NCBI RefSeq assembly: GCF_035582795.1
Contig: NC_134365.1
Location: 41,210,135-41,274,134, forward strand
Direction of reading: 5' to 3'
DNA from: Mycteria americana
Lineage: Eukaryota > Chordata > Aves > Ciconiiformes > Ciconiidae
Length of the DNA stretch: 64,000 nucleotides
Position 1 is the stretch's first letter; each line of letters begins with the position of its first letter. The notes beneath the pieces are model-generated. The model worked only from the letters and a program-made list of their open reading frames with translations. It was not told the origin of the DNA and searched no databases. A program made the position numbers and the translations under genes. Shown one piece after another: positions 27,801-34,552 of the stretch.

Positions 27801-30284
27801 TTCACTTTCCTGGGGGAACTCCAAATACCACTCCAGGCCACAAGCCTCCTTGTACCAGTTGATGTGAAGGTCTCTTCTGAAGTCACGGGCCCATGAACTA
27901 CACCCCTACTCCGTTAATATTAGCAACATGGAGGTACTTTAATATTTAGTAATACTGTAATATTGACTGCTTTAGGTGGCAAGAATATGAAAAATACAGA
28001 AAACAACTTACACAAGAGAAAATCATGGACCTTCCTTAACAATATGATCCATAAACCACTGAAATTCACTTATTAAAGAGCAATAGTATTAGAACCTTCT
28101 CCATCATGTTTAAACAGAAGAGTGCCTCTTCAGTGGGGGGGGGAAGACTGCCTCATTTTCTGCTTTTGGTTTGAAAATGGAATTATCAGTTTCCAAATGT
28201 TCTTTTAATTAAAAGGGAGAAGGAGACTCTGTATCAGTATTAACAAGCATTGCAAGGTCTGTTTAGGATGAACAATACATTTGCCCTGCAAATTACTCAT
28301 TACACAGAAAGTAACCATTTTCTGGTACTGAGAGCAACACTGCAAATTAAGAGACTCAAAATCTGTTTTCAGCACTAGAACCATCTTACTGTGCGTCCTT
28401 GGGCAAATTACATCTTCACTCGATGCCTCTCAAGATAAGATCCTTGAATGAACAATTCTTATGAAGACTTCAGTAATGCTGTAACTTTACCAAAAGAGAC
28501 TAAATAAAAGCACCTCTTTATCGCTAGTTTACATATTCCATCCACATTAAAAAAAAATAAATTAATGACGTGGATAAATAATCTTGTATCTAAAATAACA
28601 CAAGGATCCAATGAATAGCTTTCAATGCCTTAAGTCCTGGCACAGGTCAGAAAAATTCCTGCTCCTGGGATCAACCAGCACAGTCAAGCAAACAACACAC
28701 ATCCTTTGACTACTGGTATAGAGGGCAATAAAACTCTCTAACATTCCGGAGAATAGGTTTTAACCACTAGCTCTCTCGCTCAGTGTTTTTCACACTTGTC
28801 TACATTTTCAGTGAGGCAACAATGCAGTTACATCAAGTTTCAGGACCAGGCTGCCCCCAGGTTACACTTGGCATCAGTTCTTTATGGTTTTTTCTATAGC
28901 AAACCTGGAAAATGAGGAGCTTTTTCCATCACTTTCACAGTTCCTACTCCTAAAAGGAAGAAATACTGGATCTCTATTAAAAGTCACCTAACCAACTCTA
29001 AGAGCAATCAGTGGAGAACATCCTACAAGGAATACTGGGTATGGCTTTATAGAGAAATAGAGCTTTCCTATGTTACCCAAACTCCCATATAAACCACGTT
29101 CTGTGCACATAGTCCCAGTTCAACTTAGGTTTAGCTTTAAAGTTCGCTTTAGCTATGTGTAACAGCCTCTGAAGGGCTGGGAGCGAAAATTAAAAAACAG
29201 TGTATCCTTCATTGCCCAATAAGGGAAATTAACAGGCTCAGGGTTTCAGCTTTACAACTGTGACACTTTAATTATATACATTAAAACTACCGCACCAATG
29301 ACTGACCCCGCTTCACAATACTCGCACTTCGGGCTAGAAAAGCAGCCACCTGGGATCCAATCGACTAAGGCTTTGTTTCGGGCTACACGTTTTCCTTTCC
29401 CCTACACAGGACTGATCGGCCAGGTTGCAAGCCAGGTCAGGGCAGTAATCCGGCTTCCCAGCAGCCTCTCCTTGAGAAGCAGGGCCCGCTGCCCCAGCCA
29501 GCCCCTGGGACTGGAAGGGGAGCCTCCCTCTCCGTTACCCCTACGGGAGTCCTAGTGCCAGAGCGGGAGGAGGAAAAAGCGTTCCTTCCCAGGGCTTTCG
29601 GCCACGCAACGCGGCACTGACACACCCAGGCCCACCCCAGCAGCACGGCCTCCCCGCCTCCGCTCCCGCTCACGTCTCAAGGATACATTTTCGAGGCGAG
29701 AGCTCCCTCCAGCCCTGGCTGCTACTGAATCCAGCACCGCCTCCCCCTCCGGGTGGCCTCCCCGGAGGGTTGCCTCCCCGATCGCCGTCGCCTCGGCTCC
29801 TACCCCAGCGCCCTCCGCCCCTGTAGGGCCGGCCTCGGAAGCGGAATCGGTCCAGGGCATTGTGGCTGCGCTCCCAGAAGGAGAGCCGGGGGCCCGTCTC
29901 GGAGTGCGAGCCCGACGGCATCCGCGGCGCCGGCATGGGCGGCGGATGGGAGCGGAACGAGTCCTTGGGCCGATACCCGCCGTGGCCGTGCAGGTGCCCC
30001 ATGTCCGGTGGGGGCTGGTGCCGCGAGCGGGGGAAGCGCCGACCGGAGGAGGAGAGGGAGATGCCCCCGCGGAGGTCGGGAGGCGGCCTGCGCCTCGAGT
30101 AGGGCCTGCTGCTGACGAGGCCGCCGCCGGGCTCGGAGCCACCGCCGCCGCCATAGGGCCCGAAGCCGTTGTTGTCATCGTCGCTGATTTCACCGTCTTC
30201 CAACTCCCCTTCTTCCTTCGGAGAGAGCCCGCTAGGATCCAGCGCCGCCTCCGCAGGCGCGGCCGCCGCCTCCGCGGCCGCCAT
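642..30284 (-). CDS. ZFC3H1: ZFC3H1, zinc finger C3H1 domain-containing protein (23 coding exons, C-terminus outside window)
   Basis: Joined exons (low-high): 29674-30284, 25315-25739, 22290-22354, 21843-22041, 21409-21635, 19621-19744, 17862-17959, 16870-17073, 15954-16118, 12144-12281, 11621-11739, 11135-11281, 9867-10041, 9516-9647, 8253-8801, 8060-8169, 6649-6780, 5443-5564, 4783-4884, 4299-4412, 3308-3491, 1310-1496, 642-833. They total 4521 nt (1507 codons), with consistent phase at every junction and no stop. The order is an acidic N-terminal motif, Gly/Arg-rich region, coiled coils, Pro-rich and acidic segment, CCCH finger at about 1192-1209, then HAT/TPR-like repeats. The human protein is about 1989 residues, so roughly the last quarter is missing at the left edge. 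Known role: a nuclear scaffold that bridges the MTR4 helicase and PABPN1 in the PAXT connection and directs polyadenylated nuclear RNAs to the exosome. Orthology rests on near-continuous similarity to remembered human sequence plus synteny. Confidence 0.97.
1310..1496 (-). CDS. ZFC3H1: ZFC3H1 coding exon 22 (residues 1381-1443)
   Basis: It encodes LDSTLNVLARALENNKENPE, then IWCHYLRLFSKRGTKEEIQE and MCETAVEYAPSYQ, classic half-a-TPR helices. Acceptor TTTTTACAG, donor ACA|GTAAGT. Confidence 0.95.
3308..3491 (-). CDS. ZFC3H1: ZFC3H1 coding exon 21 (residues 1320-1380)
   Basis: It encodes VPALDAVVTPDDVRYFT, then ISNLEASVQENPCDVQLWIK and LAYKYLNQNEG, where the HAT/TPR-like helical repeats begin. 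Acceptor TATTTGCAG, donor GG|GTAAGT. Confidence 0.93.
4299..4412 (-). CDS. ZFC3H1: ZFC3H1 coding exon 20 (residues 1282-1319)
   Basis: It encodes PPFTTWKDKRKWRPKYWRKP, then SSSSEEEQFGPIKY. Acceptor TGTTTACAG, donor TATG|GTAATC. The open frame runs on into the intron, but similarity to the human protein stops at the donor. Confidence 0.93.
4783..4884 (-). CDS. ZFC3H1: ZFC3H1 coding exon 19 (residues 1248-1281)
   Basis: It encodes KYVEKLFGINRDRMSVDQM, then AVLLASNVNESKSH. Acceptor TTGTTTCAG, donor CACA|GTAAGT. Too short to appear as a long ORF; placed by homology and phase. Confidence 0.93.
5443..5564 (-). CDS. ZFC3H1: ZFC3H1 coding exon 18 (residues 1207-1247)
   Basis: It begins by completing Trp1207 and supplies QH with the last zinc ligand. 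It then encodes TLSRKQLFQDILSYNLELIG. Acceptor GTTCTAG, donor ACAG|GTTTTT, where the pyrimidine-rich donor tail is weaker than the others. Confidence 0.93.
6649..6780 (-). CDS. ZFC3H1: ZFC3H1 coding exon 17 with most of the CCCH zinc finger (residues 1163-1206)
   Basis: It encodes RFSPYFRTKEKL, then CFCRFDLTGTCNDDDCQW. The finger reads C1192-x7-C1200-x4-C1205-x3-H1209, the family's C-terminal CCCH finger that gives the protein its name. The histidine lies in exon 18, so an intron splits the finger. All four ligands are intact. Confidence 0.96.
8060..8169 (-). CDS. ZFC3H1: ZFC3H1 coding exon 16 (residues 1127-1162)
   Basis: It encodes EISVDMDFVTSQ, then VKPFPFGPYHSPLLVFKSY, the conserved lead-in to the zinc finger. 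Acceptor TTTCCTAG, donor AG|GTATGA. Confidence 0.95.
8253..8801 (-). CDS. ZFC3H1: ZFC3H1 coding exon 15 (residues 944-1126)
   Basis: The second largest coding exon (549 nt). It encodes SSPKKHSAELIALEKKRLQQ, a helix ending IQKLKEARAL, the motif LPQPSLHDLTQDKL, then an Arg/Ser stretch and ELFLGLNVDELKKLYAKAD. Acceptor TTTTCAG, donor CAG|GTAAAT. Confidence 0.96.
9516..9647 (-). CDS. ZFC3H1: ZFC3H1 coding exon 14 (residues 900-943)
   Basis: It continues the coiled coil (IHKVQQRVTVKKALALKYGE, then ARAKAVASKEIGKRKLEQD). Nearly identical to human. Acceptor TTTTTCAG, donor GGA|GTAAGT. Confidence 0.95.
9867..10041 (-). CDS. ZFC3H1: ZFC3H1 coding exon 13 (residues 841-899)
   Basis: A coiled coil (LLMKDESVLKHLLQQEAKKR, then AEQLQATEKILNANKMFLKK). 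Heptad-spaced Leu/Ile positions are visible. Acceptor CTTTTAG, donor CAA|GTAACT. Confidence 0.95.
11135..11281 (-). CDS. ZFC3H1: ZFC3H1 coding exon 12 (residues 792-840)
   Basis: It encodes SREKQRLIKSDPLRNN, then GIGRIAVVTKQVTEAEAKLK. The joint codon at the exon 11 junction is AGT (Ser). Acceptor TTTTAG, donor AG|GTACAT. Confidence 0.93.
11621..11739 (-). CDS. ZFC3H1: ZFC3H1 coding exon 11 (residues 753-791)
   Basis: Acceptor TGTAACAG, donor GTACAAC (phase 2). It encodes a Lys/Pro linker and RTPEALPEDKKIEYRLLKEE, the start of a long helical region that continues through exon 15. Confidence 0.93.
12144..12281 (-). CDS. ZFC3H1: ZFC3H1 coding exon 10 (residues 707-752)
   Basis: It encodes LPKHKSVVVTLNDSDDSESD, then SVFGGLESMIKEARR, both strongly conserved. 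Acceptor CTCTCCACAG, donor GAG|GTAAAC. A 3.67 kb intron precedes it. Confidence 0.95.
12282..15953 (-). other. ZFC3H1 intron 9 (3.7 kb), nothing recognised
   Basis: AT-rich with an A-run near 14822-14840. Open frames of 60-80 codons (for example at 13170-13505 on both strands) have no recognisable protein character. No mobile element was recognised by eye. Confidence 0.5.
15954..16118 (-). CDS. ZFC3H1: ZFC3H1 coding exon 9 (residues 652-706)
   Basis: A Ser/Pro-rich, probably disordered linker containing SINTVSQPRVQNTKF and RVPRPPRAVIT. The reading is 165 nt, open, in register with both neighbours. It is too short to stand out as a long ORF. Confidence 0.93.
16870..17073 (-). CDS. ZFC3H1: ZFC3H1 coding exon 8 (residues 584-651)
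   Basis: It encodes VPSLSQLYVEGISCVSLEP, a polyproline tract, then an acidic run and helix (ADEEEEEEMLLREELLKSLA) ending NKRAFRSE. Acceptor TTTGTCTCAG, donor GTACTC. Polyproline next to an acidic helix is characteristic of the family. Confidence 0.95.
17470..17836 (-). mobile_element. Truncated solo LTR, ERVL-type, in ZFC3H1 intron 7 (sense)
   Basis: Read on the minus strand it starts TGTCCTGGTTTTGGCTGGGA at 17836. It follows the same order of blocks as the complete LTR at 34553-35152: TAGCTGGTATAGTGCTGTG, CTTCCCATGCTCTGCCA, GGCCAAAGG, GGCTGGGCAT. It stops after about 365 bp, so the 3' part with the likely polyadenylation region is missing. The TATA-like block reads TATATGA instead of TATATAA. 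It lies in the same orientation as ZFC3H1. Confidence 0.88.
17862..17959 (-). CDS. ZFC3H1: ZFC3H1 coding exon 7 (residues 551-583)
   Basis: Short Pro-rich exon (SPVQPPFFECPIGYFPPP, then a run of Pro/Leu/Ile). The acceptor is ATTACAG and the donor CCA|GTAAGT. An LTR fragment starts only 25 bp downstream of this donor. Confidence 0.94.
18655..19360 (-). mobile_element. CR1 LINE 3' fragment in ZFC3H1 intron 6
   Basis: On the plus strand it reads GGCTGGAAGAGACCTCTGGA, then blocks such as TTCAAGGATGGAGATTCCAC and AGAGTGGCTCCGTCTTCTCT. That is the reverse complement of the well-known avian CR1 3' region, with the element's 3' end on the left. More distal CR1 sequence (GGACCCCCAGGTCTTTTTCT-like block) follows to about 19360. 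It is 5' truncated, as is usual for CR1, and moderately diverged. Boundaries are approximate. Confidence 0.85.
19621..19744 (-). CDS. ZFC3H1: ZFC3H1 coding exon 6 (residues 510-550)
   Basis: Acceptor TGTGTTTAG, donor GTAAGAC. It encodes SSDTDLRWSLDKQ followed by GGIYQYDNYDEVAMDTDSE, a block conserved almost residue for residue with the human protein. The intron downstream of it carries a CR1 fragment. Confidence 0.95.
21262..21293. repeat. T-run joined to a G-run
   Basis: About 15 T followed directly by about 17 G, then G-rich sequence, in ZFC3H1 intron 5. A similar T-run/G-run pair occurs at about 16678-16711 in intron 8. Such tracts are length-polymorphic and error-prone in assemblies. Confidence 0.85.
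21409..21635 (-). CDS. ZFC3H1: ZFC3H1 coding exon 5 (residues 434-509)
   Basis: It encodes a highly charged single alpha-helix or coiled coil (for example EEEEERRKREEEIRKIRDL), then QYNRFMKLVGGKRRSRSR. The donor is AGG|GTAACA. A T-run directly followed by a G-run (about 21262-21293) lies roughly 115 bp into the downstream intron. Confidence 0.95.
21843..22041 (-). CDS. ZFC3H1: ZFC3H1 coding exon 4 (residues 368-433)
   Basis: It encodes an acidic lead-in (KLLDDEEEMSELQ) and a Leu/Gln/Lys-rich coiled coil (LRLLALQSASKKWQQKEQQ) followed by a Lys/Thr-rich linker. This segment is nearly identical to the human protein. I chose the acceptor CTCAAG over the AAG three bases on because it keeps the Glu-Lys-Lys-Leu register of the family. 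Confidence 0.94.
22290..22354 (-). CDS. ZFC3H1: ZFC3H1 coding exon 3 (residues 346-367)
   Basis: This is a 65 nt exon between acceptor TTTTGGAAG and donor GTAAG. It encodes TEDKEQTSVRKLSSSDLTSEK. The phase fits both neighbours (enters after one base, leaves on a codon boundary), and the human protein has the matching segment at this point. Confidence 0.92.
22355..25314 (-). other. ZFC3H1 intron 2 (3.0 kb), includes an AT-rich microsatellite
   Basis: Positions about 22965-23115 are an AT-rich stretch with TATATA/TGTATA repeats. The rest has no recognised exon or mobile element. Open frames of 75-104 codons here have low-complexity or random composition. Confidence 0.5.
25315..25739 (-). CDS. 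ZFC3H1: ZFC3H1 coding exon 2 (residues 204-345)
   Basis: The acceptor is ...TTGACCAG and the donor GTAAAT. It encodes FGRSPSRKQNYSSKNEN, then a predicted helical stretch (FEDLLLKYKQIQLELE), and ends in a Lys/Ser-rich linker with FQAFELKPLRQKLPTPAE. This is a well-conserved N-terminal portion of the family. Exon 1 is separated from it by a 3.9 kb intron. Confidence 0.95.
25740..29673 (-). other. ZFC3H1 intron 1 (3.9 kb), nothing recognised
   Basis: Open frames of 124 and 128 codons on the plus strand (26745-27119, 27268-27654) show no domain or recognisable similarity. They include lysine runs encoded by A-tracts. A 10-base G-run lies near 28136. The right end enters the CpG island. Confidence 0.5.
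29674..30284 (-). CDS. ZFC3H1: ZFC3H1 coding exon 1 (residues 1-203)
   Basis: The first in-frame ATG is at 30284-30282; upstream in the same frame only a GTG precedes it. Residues 21-37 hold the conserved acidic block SPKEEGELEDGEISDDD. A Gly-rich stretch follows, then WERSHNALDRFRFRGRPYRG and RG/RGG repeats typical of RNA-binding disordered regions. The exon ends in GAGAC before a GTGAGC donor (phase 2). It is very GC-rich because it sits in the CpG island. The Gly/Pro tracts differ from the Ser-rich tracts of the human N-terminus. Confidence 0.95.
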
Positions 30285-30423
30285 GGGGCCCAGGCCAACG
30301 GTCTCGGCAAGGCAGAGCGCCGCCCGCCCCAGCCGCACGGGCGGTTTCGCTTCCTGCGCAGGGCGGCCCCGCGCCTCGCCCCCTCCCCGCCGCCCGCCCG
30401 GCTCTGCCCCGGCCCGCGCGGAC

Positions 30424-30433
30424 TCTCGCGAGA
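30424..30433. promoter_or_regulatory. TCTCGCGAGA palindrome
   Basis: A perfect palindromic match to the CpG-island promoter element bound by BANP when unmethylated (also discussed for ZBTB33). It lies 140 bp upstream of the ZFC3H1 start codon, a typical core-promoter position. Confidence 0.8.
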
Positions 30434-30502
30434 CCGCGCCCCGTTCCCCCTCCGCCCGGGAGGGAAGGGCAGTGCGTTACGGGGAGGGGGCGAGGGGTAC
30501 CC

Positions 30503-30515
30503 TGGGTAATGTAGT
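30503..30515 (-). promoter_or_regulatory. ACTAYRNNNCCCR motif (ZNF143/THAP11 type)
   Basis: The minus strand reads ACTACATTACCCA, an exact match to the conserved vertebrate promoter motif ACTAYRNNNCCCR. That motif is linked to ZNF143 and THAP11/HCFC1 binding. It sits midway between the two divergent start codons. Confidence 0.7.
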
Positions 30516-30545
30516 TCCCAGCTAGCGGCGAGGGCCTGTAAGGTA

Positions 30546-30600
30546 GGGGGCGGGGAAAGCCGGTGGCTCAGCCTATAGCGGGGCGGTGGCGGGCGCCAAT
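30546..30600 (+). promoter_or_regulatory. GC box and CCAAT box
   Basis: GGGGGCGGGG at 30546-30555 fits an Sp1/KLF site. CCAAT at 30596-30600 within GCGCCAATGG fits an NF-Y site. Both are on the THAP2-facing side of the promoter. Confidence 0.55.
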
Positions 30601-30610
30601 GGGGGTTTGA

Positions 30611-30654
30611 CCCGCCATGTTGGTAAAGGAGGGGAGGGGGGAGGCCGCCATCTT
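30611..30654 (-). promoter_or_regulatory. Two YY1-type sites
   Basis: AAGATGGCGGC (minus strand, 30644-30654) is an exact match to the YY1 element often placed just downstream of transcription starts. A second, weaker GCCATGTT copy lies at about 30614-30621. They sit where a plus-strand 5' UTR of THAP2 would be. Confidence 0.65.
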
Positions 30655-30697
30655 CTTGAAGGGAAGCGAGGTGTCTGGAGACGGAGGGTGGGAAGCG

Positions 30698-30771
30698 ATG
30701 CCTACCGGCTGCGTGGCGGCGGGCAGCGCTGCTCGCTACTACAAGAGTGTCAGTAAGGACAACTTCCCTTA
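30698..30771 (+). pseudogene. THAP2: THAP2 relic exon 1
   Basis: ATG followed by codons for MPTGCVAAGSAARYYK, which lines up with the N-terminus of human THAP2 (MPTNCAAAGC...). The second zinc-binding Cys (position 10) is Ser here. The frame then stops at TAG (30773-30775). A GT at 30772 is at about the expected phase-2 exon end; an earlier GTAAGG at 30753 is the better-looking donor in the present sequence. Confidence 0.78.
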
Positions 30772-31575
30772 GTACTGTCCGGGGTAGCGCCAACCACGGC
30801 GCTTCGGGGGTACGGGTCCTCGTGGGCGCTCATGTGGCCCCGAGCCGCTGACCCGTTCTCCTTTGGTGGGGCCCGCGCCCTGCTGCCCCCCAAATGGGGG
30901 ACAGGCTTCTAAAGAAGGAAAAGCAGCGGGTGTCCTGGCAGTGCCCAGCACCCTGGTAGGCATCGTTAACAGGCCAGCTCCCTCCCAGTAGCTAAACTGC
31001 TGTTAAAATTTTGAAGAGTGAGCTTTCTGGGGAGCTCTCCGGACCTGTAATTGGTTTGAAGTTCTAACTGGCCCTAATGGCTTATGTGACAGGAGTGAAA
31101 AGTGAGCGTCGGAGAGGGTAAAGCAATTACATAAACTCCTTAAATCATTTGTTCTAATTTCACTTCTCTGAGTATTGCAGTGCTACCTCTGTTTCAGGGA
31201 CTTGGCCTCCTACTAGGGTATTGTCAGGTGAGCAGTGATGGCTTGCTTTGGCAGAAGGAGAAACCTTATTTTAAATAAAGCCTTTCAGCCTAAGTCAAAT
31301 CGATGTCTCTTGAAAAACTCGCAAAACTTGACTTTTAAAACTTCTAGCACAGTCCCTGAGAATTTCTTCACAATTATCGTGCATGCTAAATGTCTTTGCA
31401 GACTTAACCGTGGTTCTCAAACTTGGAGAGAAACTCTAGCCTTTTTGTGCTTTTCCTGAGGGTGAATTACGAAGGGCTTTTTTTCAGTGAATAATGTGCT
31501 ACGAAAGCACAAGTACCAGAAGTAAAAGTCCGTATCATGTTATTATTTATTTTTCTTCTTTGCCTTTCTCTCTGG

Positions 31576-31768
31576 ATTTTCTTTAGATCCAACAAGAATA
31601 GGAGAGTGGGTAATACGTGTGCTTTGTAAAGTCCAAAGTGTTGTACCAAACAAACTTACTGTTCTTTGCTCAAAACACTCTGCATCCTCGTGTTTTGACC
31701 TAACAGGACGAACTATGTGACTTAGAATAGATACCATTCCAATGACTTGACATCATACAAAACTCAGG
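31576..31768 (+). pseudogene. THAP2: THAP2 relic exon 2 (second half of THAP domain)
   Basis: The frame reads FSLDPTRIGEWV, then VPNKLTVLCSKH and SCFDLTG, matching human THAP2 FPLDPKRRKEWV, VPGKHTFLCSKH and SCFDLTG. The last two zinc ligands (Cys-x2-His) are still present. In-frame TGA codons lie at 31718-31720 and 31748-31750, the second inside the broken AVPTIF box. The polypyrimidine tract is followed by GG at 31574-31575 where AG is expected. A donor-like AGG|GTAAAG follows at 31769. Confidence 0.87.
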
Positions 31769-33955
31769 GTAAAGTAATGGAATGTGTACATCATGTCCTA
31801 AATTTCTCTTAAGTTTTTCTATTTAAAACTGTGTGGATTCTATTAAGATACTTACAAGGAAGAATGAAGCAAGTTAAAAGTTTGCCTTTTTTTTTTTTTT
31901 ACAGGTATCCATCATACCACAGTAGTGTGTTATTTGTGTCAGTTCTTCTATTCAAATAGATCTTACCTCTAGAAATCATGCTTTGTTGCTGGCTTATTCT
32001 ATTTTACATATCCCACAGTACTAAAAACATCCGCAAAGGGCCAGCAGATATGACAGAGGACCTACTGAAAACTTTCTGAAGTAGCAGCTGGAGGTCAGGC
32101 AGATTTCTTAAAAAGGGCTAGGTGCCTATGTCCGTGTCTGGAATCTCATCTGCTGTAGTTAAAAAGAAGTTTCAATATCGCTACATCTAAGCTACAGAAA
32201 TTTCCCTCCCAGCAGACATTTGCTTACTTGGGCATCCCAGCCCTTTGCATATATGGTTCCAGTTTCCTTTGCACAGTTACCTTTATTTCTAAGTGTTTTC
32301 ACACACCAGTAGGAAATTAATATCAGCATCTTTTAGAGTGGGAAGGAAAATGTTTATGGAACTGTGAGGTACTGGCAAAGAAGCAGCAGCTCTATGGGAA
32401 ATTAACCTGATGGGGGTATTCCCACTCTATTGATTGTTACTGTATGTTTGCCTACAGTTCATCCAACAAGTGTGCTGAATTTATTCAACAGTGCTATATC
32501 ATCTGTATTATAAATGTCTAGCTGAGATACTTAACCATCTGAAAAAGAAGATCCAGAGAATCTTCCAGTGGTTTTGCGTATCCTGTGGTATCATATGTCC
32601 CTTCTTTTATTTCAGTCATCTGATACTGCCTGCTTTTTTCTCTCATCTAGGGTTATCAGGCAAGTAATTTCATGTCTAAATTTTCAGGAAGAAGCGAATT
32701 CATCAACTGTATTCATCACTGTTTTAATAAACAGGGAAATTGATAGTGTTAAATTCTCTTCTGTAAAGGGGATAAAATGATGTGTAAAAAGAATGTGTTG
32801 ATCTGATAGGTTTGGTATCTACACATTTGAACAAGAGGCCATAAACATTTGAAAATGGTGAGGGACCTGCCATTCAAAGAGAAAACATTAGGAAACTTCC
32901 TTGCTTGTGGCATGGGTAAGGGATGAATTTTTTGTGAGGTTTCATTGCAATGTGTAAATTTAAGAGAATCAAAAATAAATAAATTTTCTGTTAGCTGCAT
33001 TTCACTTCATGCCCTTGAAAGAGATGATACTGCTGCTGGAGAATAAATTTTTGTGTTAAATACTGAATATGTTTTGGGTAAAGTACAAATGGAATAATTT
33101 AAAATATAGGAAAGCATATGTCTTAATAGTGGAGCACAGAGTTTGATTTATTCTTTATCACTTTCTCTGACTATTACCTGCACCTCTAGACATGGGCAAA
33201 AAACCACTGGAGAAATAGCATGTTTATAAAGATGTACTTGAATTATTGAAATTTGTGTACATAAGCAGCTAAGACTCGAGGAATTAAAAGATACCTTCAA
33301 GATCTCTTCCTGGAACTCAGCTTGTGCAGTTGGTAACAAGTTCTGTATTTAAACATAAATAGCAAAGGTCATGGGATGGTTACACAGCTTTAATGCAACT
33401 AAGGCTCATTTGCATATTTTACAAATGTGAACTATGACCATTAGTGCAGCTATCCTAACCCTAGCAGCATTATTACTGTTAAAGTTTTAAATATCCCTCA
33501 TATAAAAAATTACCATAGTCTCATTTTCTCATGATATGTGTCTCAAGCTCTTTCTCCAGAGCTGAAAAACAATACTGGAGTTAGTGGTCTCAACAACTTT
33601 TTTGCTTCAAGTGACCTCATTTCTGGTCCACAAAACATTAAAAAAAATCAAATTTGCAGTTTGAGGCAGAAAATTAGTAACATGTTTACCACACAAATTA
33701 AATTAAATTATTACAAGCAAAGTGGAATCTTGTTTTTCAGAAGCACAATCTGAGCTTTAAAGACTGGTCCACACTTCAGAATATGAAAGACATTTGGTAT
33801 CTTTTGGTACTATAAAATTTGGCTGAGGCTAATTATATTATTACTATTTTTGTTCCCTCCCTGCTTTGTAAGTGTCAATTACAATTGTCTGATACCAACA
33901 CAAGACTTAGTCTAGCCAAGTTTAAGCTTAATTCACTTTACATTCAATTGAAACT
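31769..33955 (+). other. Intron 2 of the THAP2 relic, unique part
   Basis: AT-rich sequence with no recognised mobile element or coding segment. The LTR pair follows immediately. Confidence 0.5.
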
Positions 33956-34525
33956 TGTGTTGGTGTATTTGGTCTGGCTGGGATGGAGTTTCTTCATCAC
34001 GGCCCGTATGGTGTGGTTTCAGGTTTGTGGCTAAAACAGTGTCAGTAACACACCAGTGTTTTGCCTGTTGCTGAATCCTGCCTGCACAGCCTCAAGGCTC
34101 GCTCTGTTTTCTACTCTGCCCGTGTCCCCATGAGTAGGCTGGGGGTGGGCAGGAGATGGGGAGGGCAACAGCCAGGGCAGCTGACCCAAACCAGCCAAAG
34201 GGATATTCTGCACCATGTAACCTCGTGCTTAGCAATAAAAACCAGTAGAGGAAGAAGGAGGATGGTGGGGGAGTCGTTTTCCAGGCTGACCATTGCTCAA
34301 AGACTGGCTGGGCATCAGTCTGCTTGTGGGAGGTGGCAAGTGATTCCCTTTGCGATGCTTGTTTTTTTATTCTTTACCTCAACTATTAACCTGGTTTCTA
34401 ACTCAATCCATGAGTTTTCTCATTTTTATTCTTCCTATTAACCCCCCTGTCCCACTGGTGGGGGGAAGTGAGTGGGCGAGCGGCTGTATGCGTGCTTACC
34501 TGCCAGCAAGGGTCAACCCAGTGCA
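33956..34525 (+). mobile_element. Older solo LTR, ERVL-type
   Basis: This is a diverged copy of the LTR next to it, in the same orientation. It has GGCTGGGATGGAGTTTCTTC near the start, CCAGCCAAAGGGATATTCTG in the middle, and CAATCCATGAGTTTTCTCAT plus a GTCCCACTGGTGGGG block near the end. I place the end at about 34525 by alignment to the neighbour's CCACGACA terminus. Boundaries are approximate and I see no clear target duplication. Confidence 0.8.
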
Positions 34526-34552
34526 GCTGGATACATAACCTATATGCACAGT

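Larger units (their letters stand above)
29400..30950. promoter_or_regulatory. CpG island with divergent ZFC3H1 / THAP2-relic promoter
   Basis: This GC- and CpG-rich stretch spans ZFC3H1 exon 1 and the 413 bp between the ZFC3H1 start codon (30284) and the ATG of the THAP2 relic (30698). No TATA box is evident, which fits a CpG-type promoter firing in both directions. In human, ZFC3H1 and THAP2 are also head to head. Confidence 0.85.

Noticed and set aside
29552..30793. 413-codon minus-strand open frame
   Set aside because: It overlaps ZFC3H1 exon 1 in another frame and runs through the promoter. The Arg/Pro/Ala-rich composition is what CpG islands produce by chance, while the true frame has clear homology.
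31543..31737. Minus-strand 64-codon frame
   Set aside because: It is the reverse-strand shadow of THAP2 relic exon 2.
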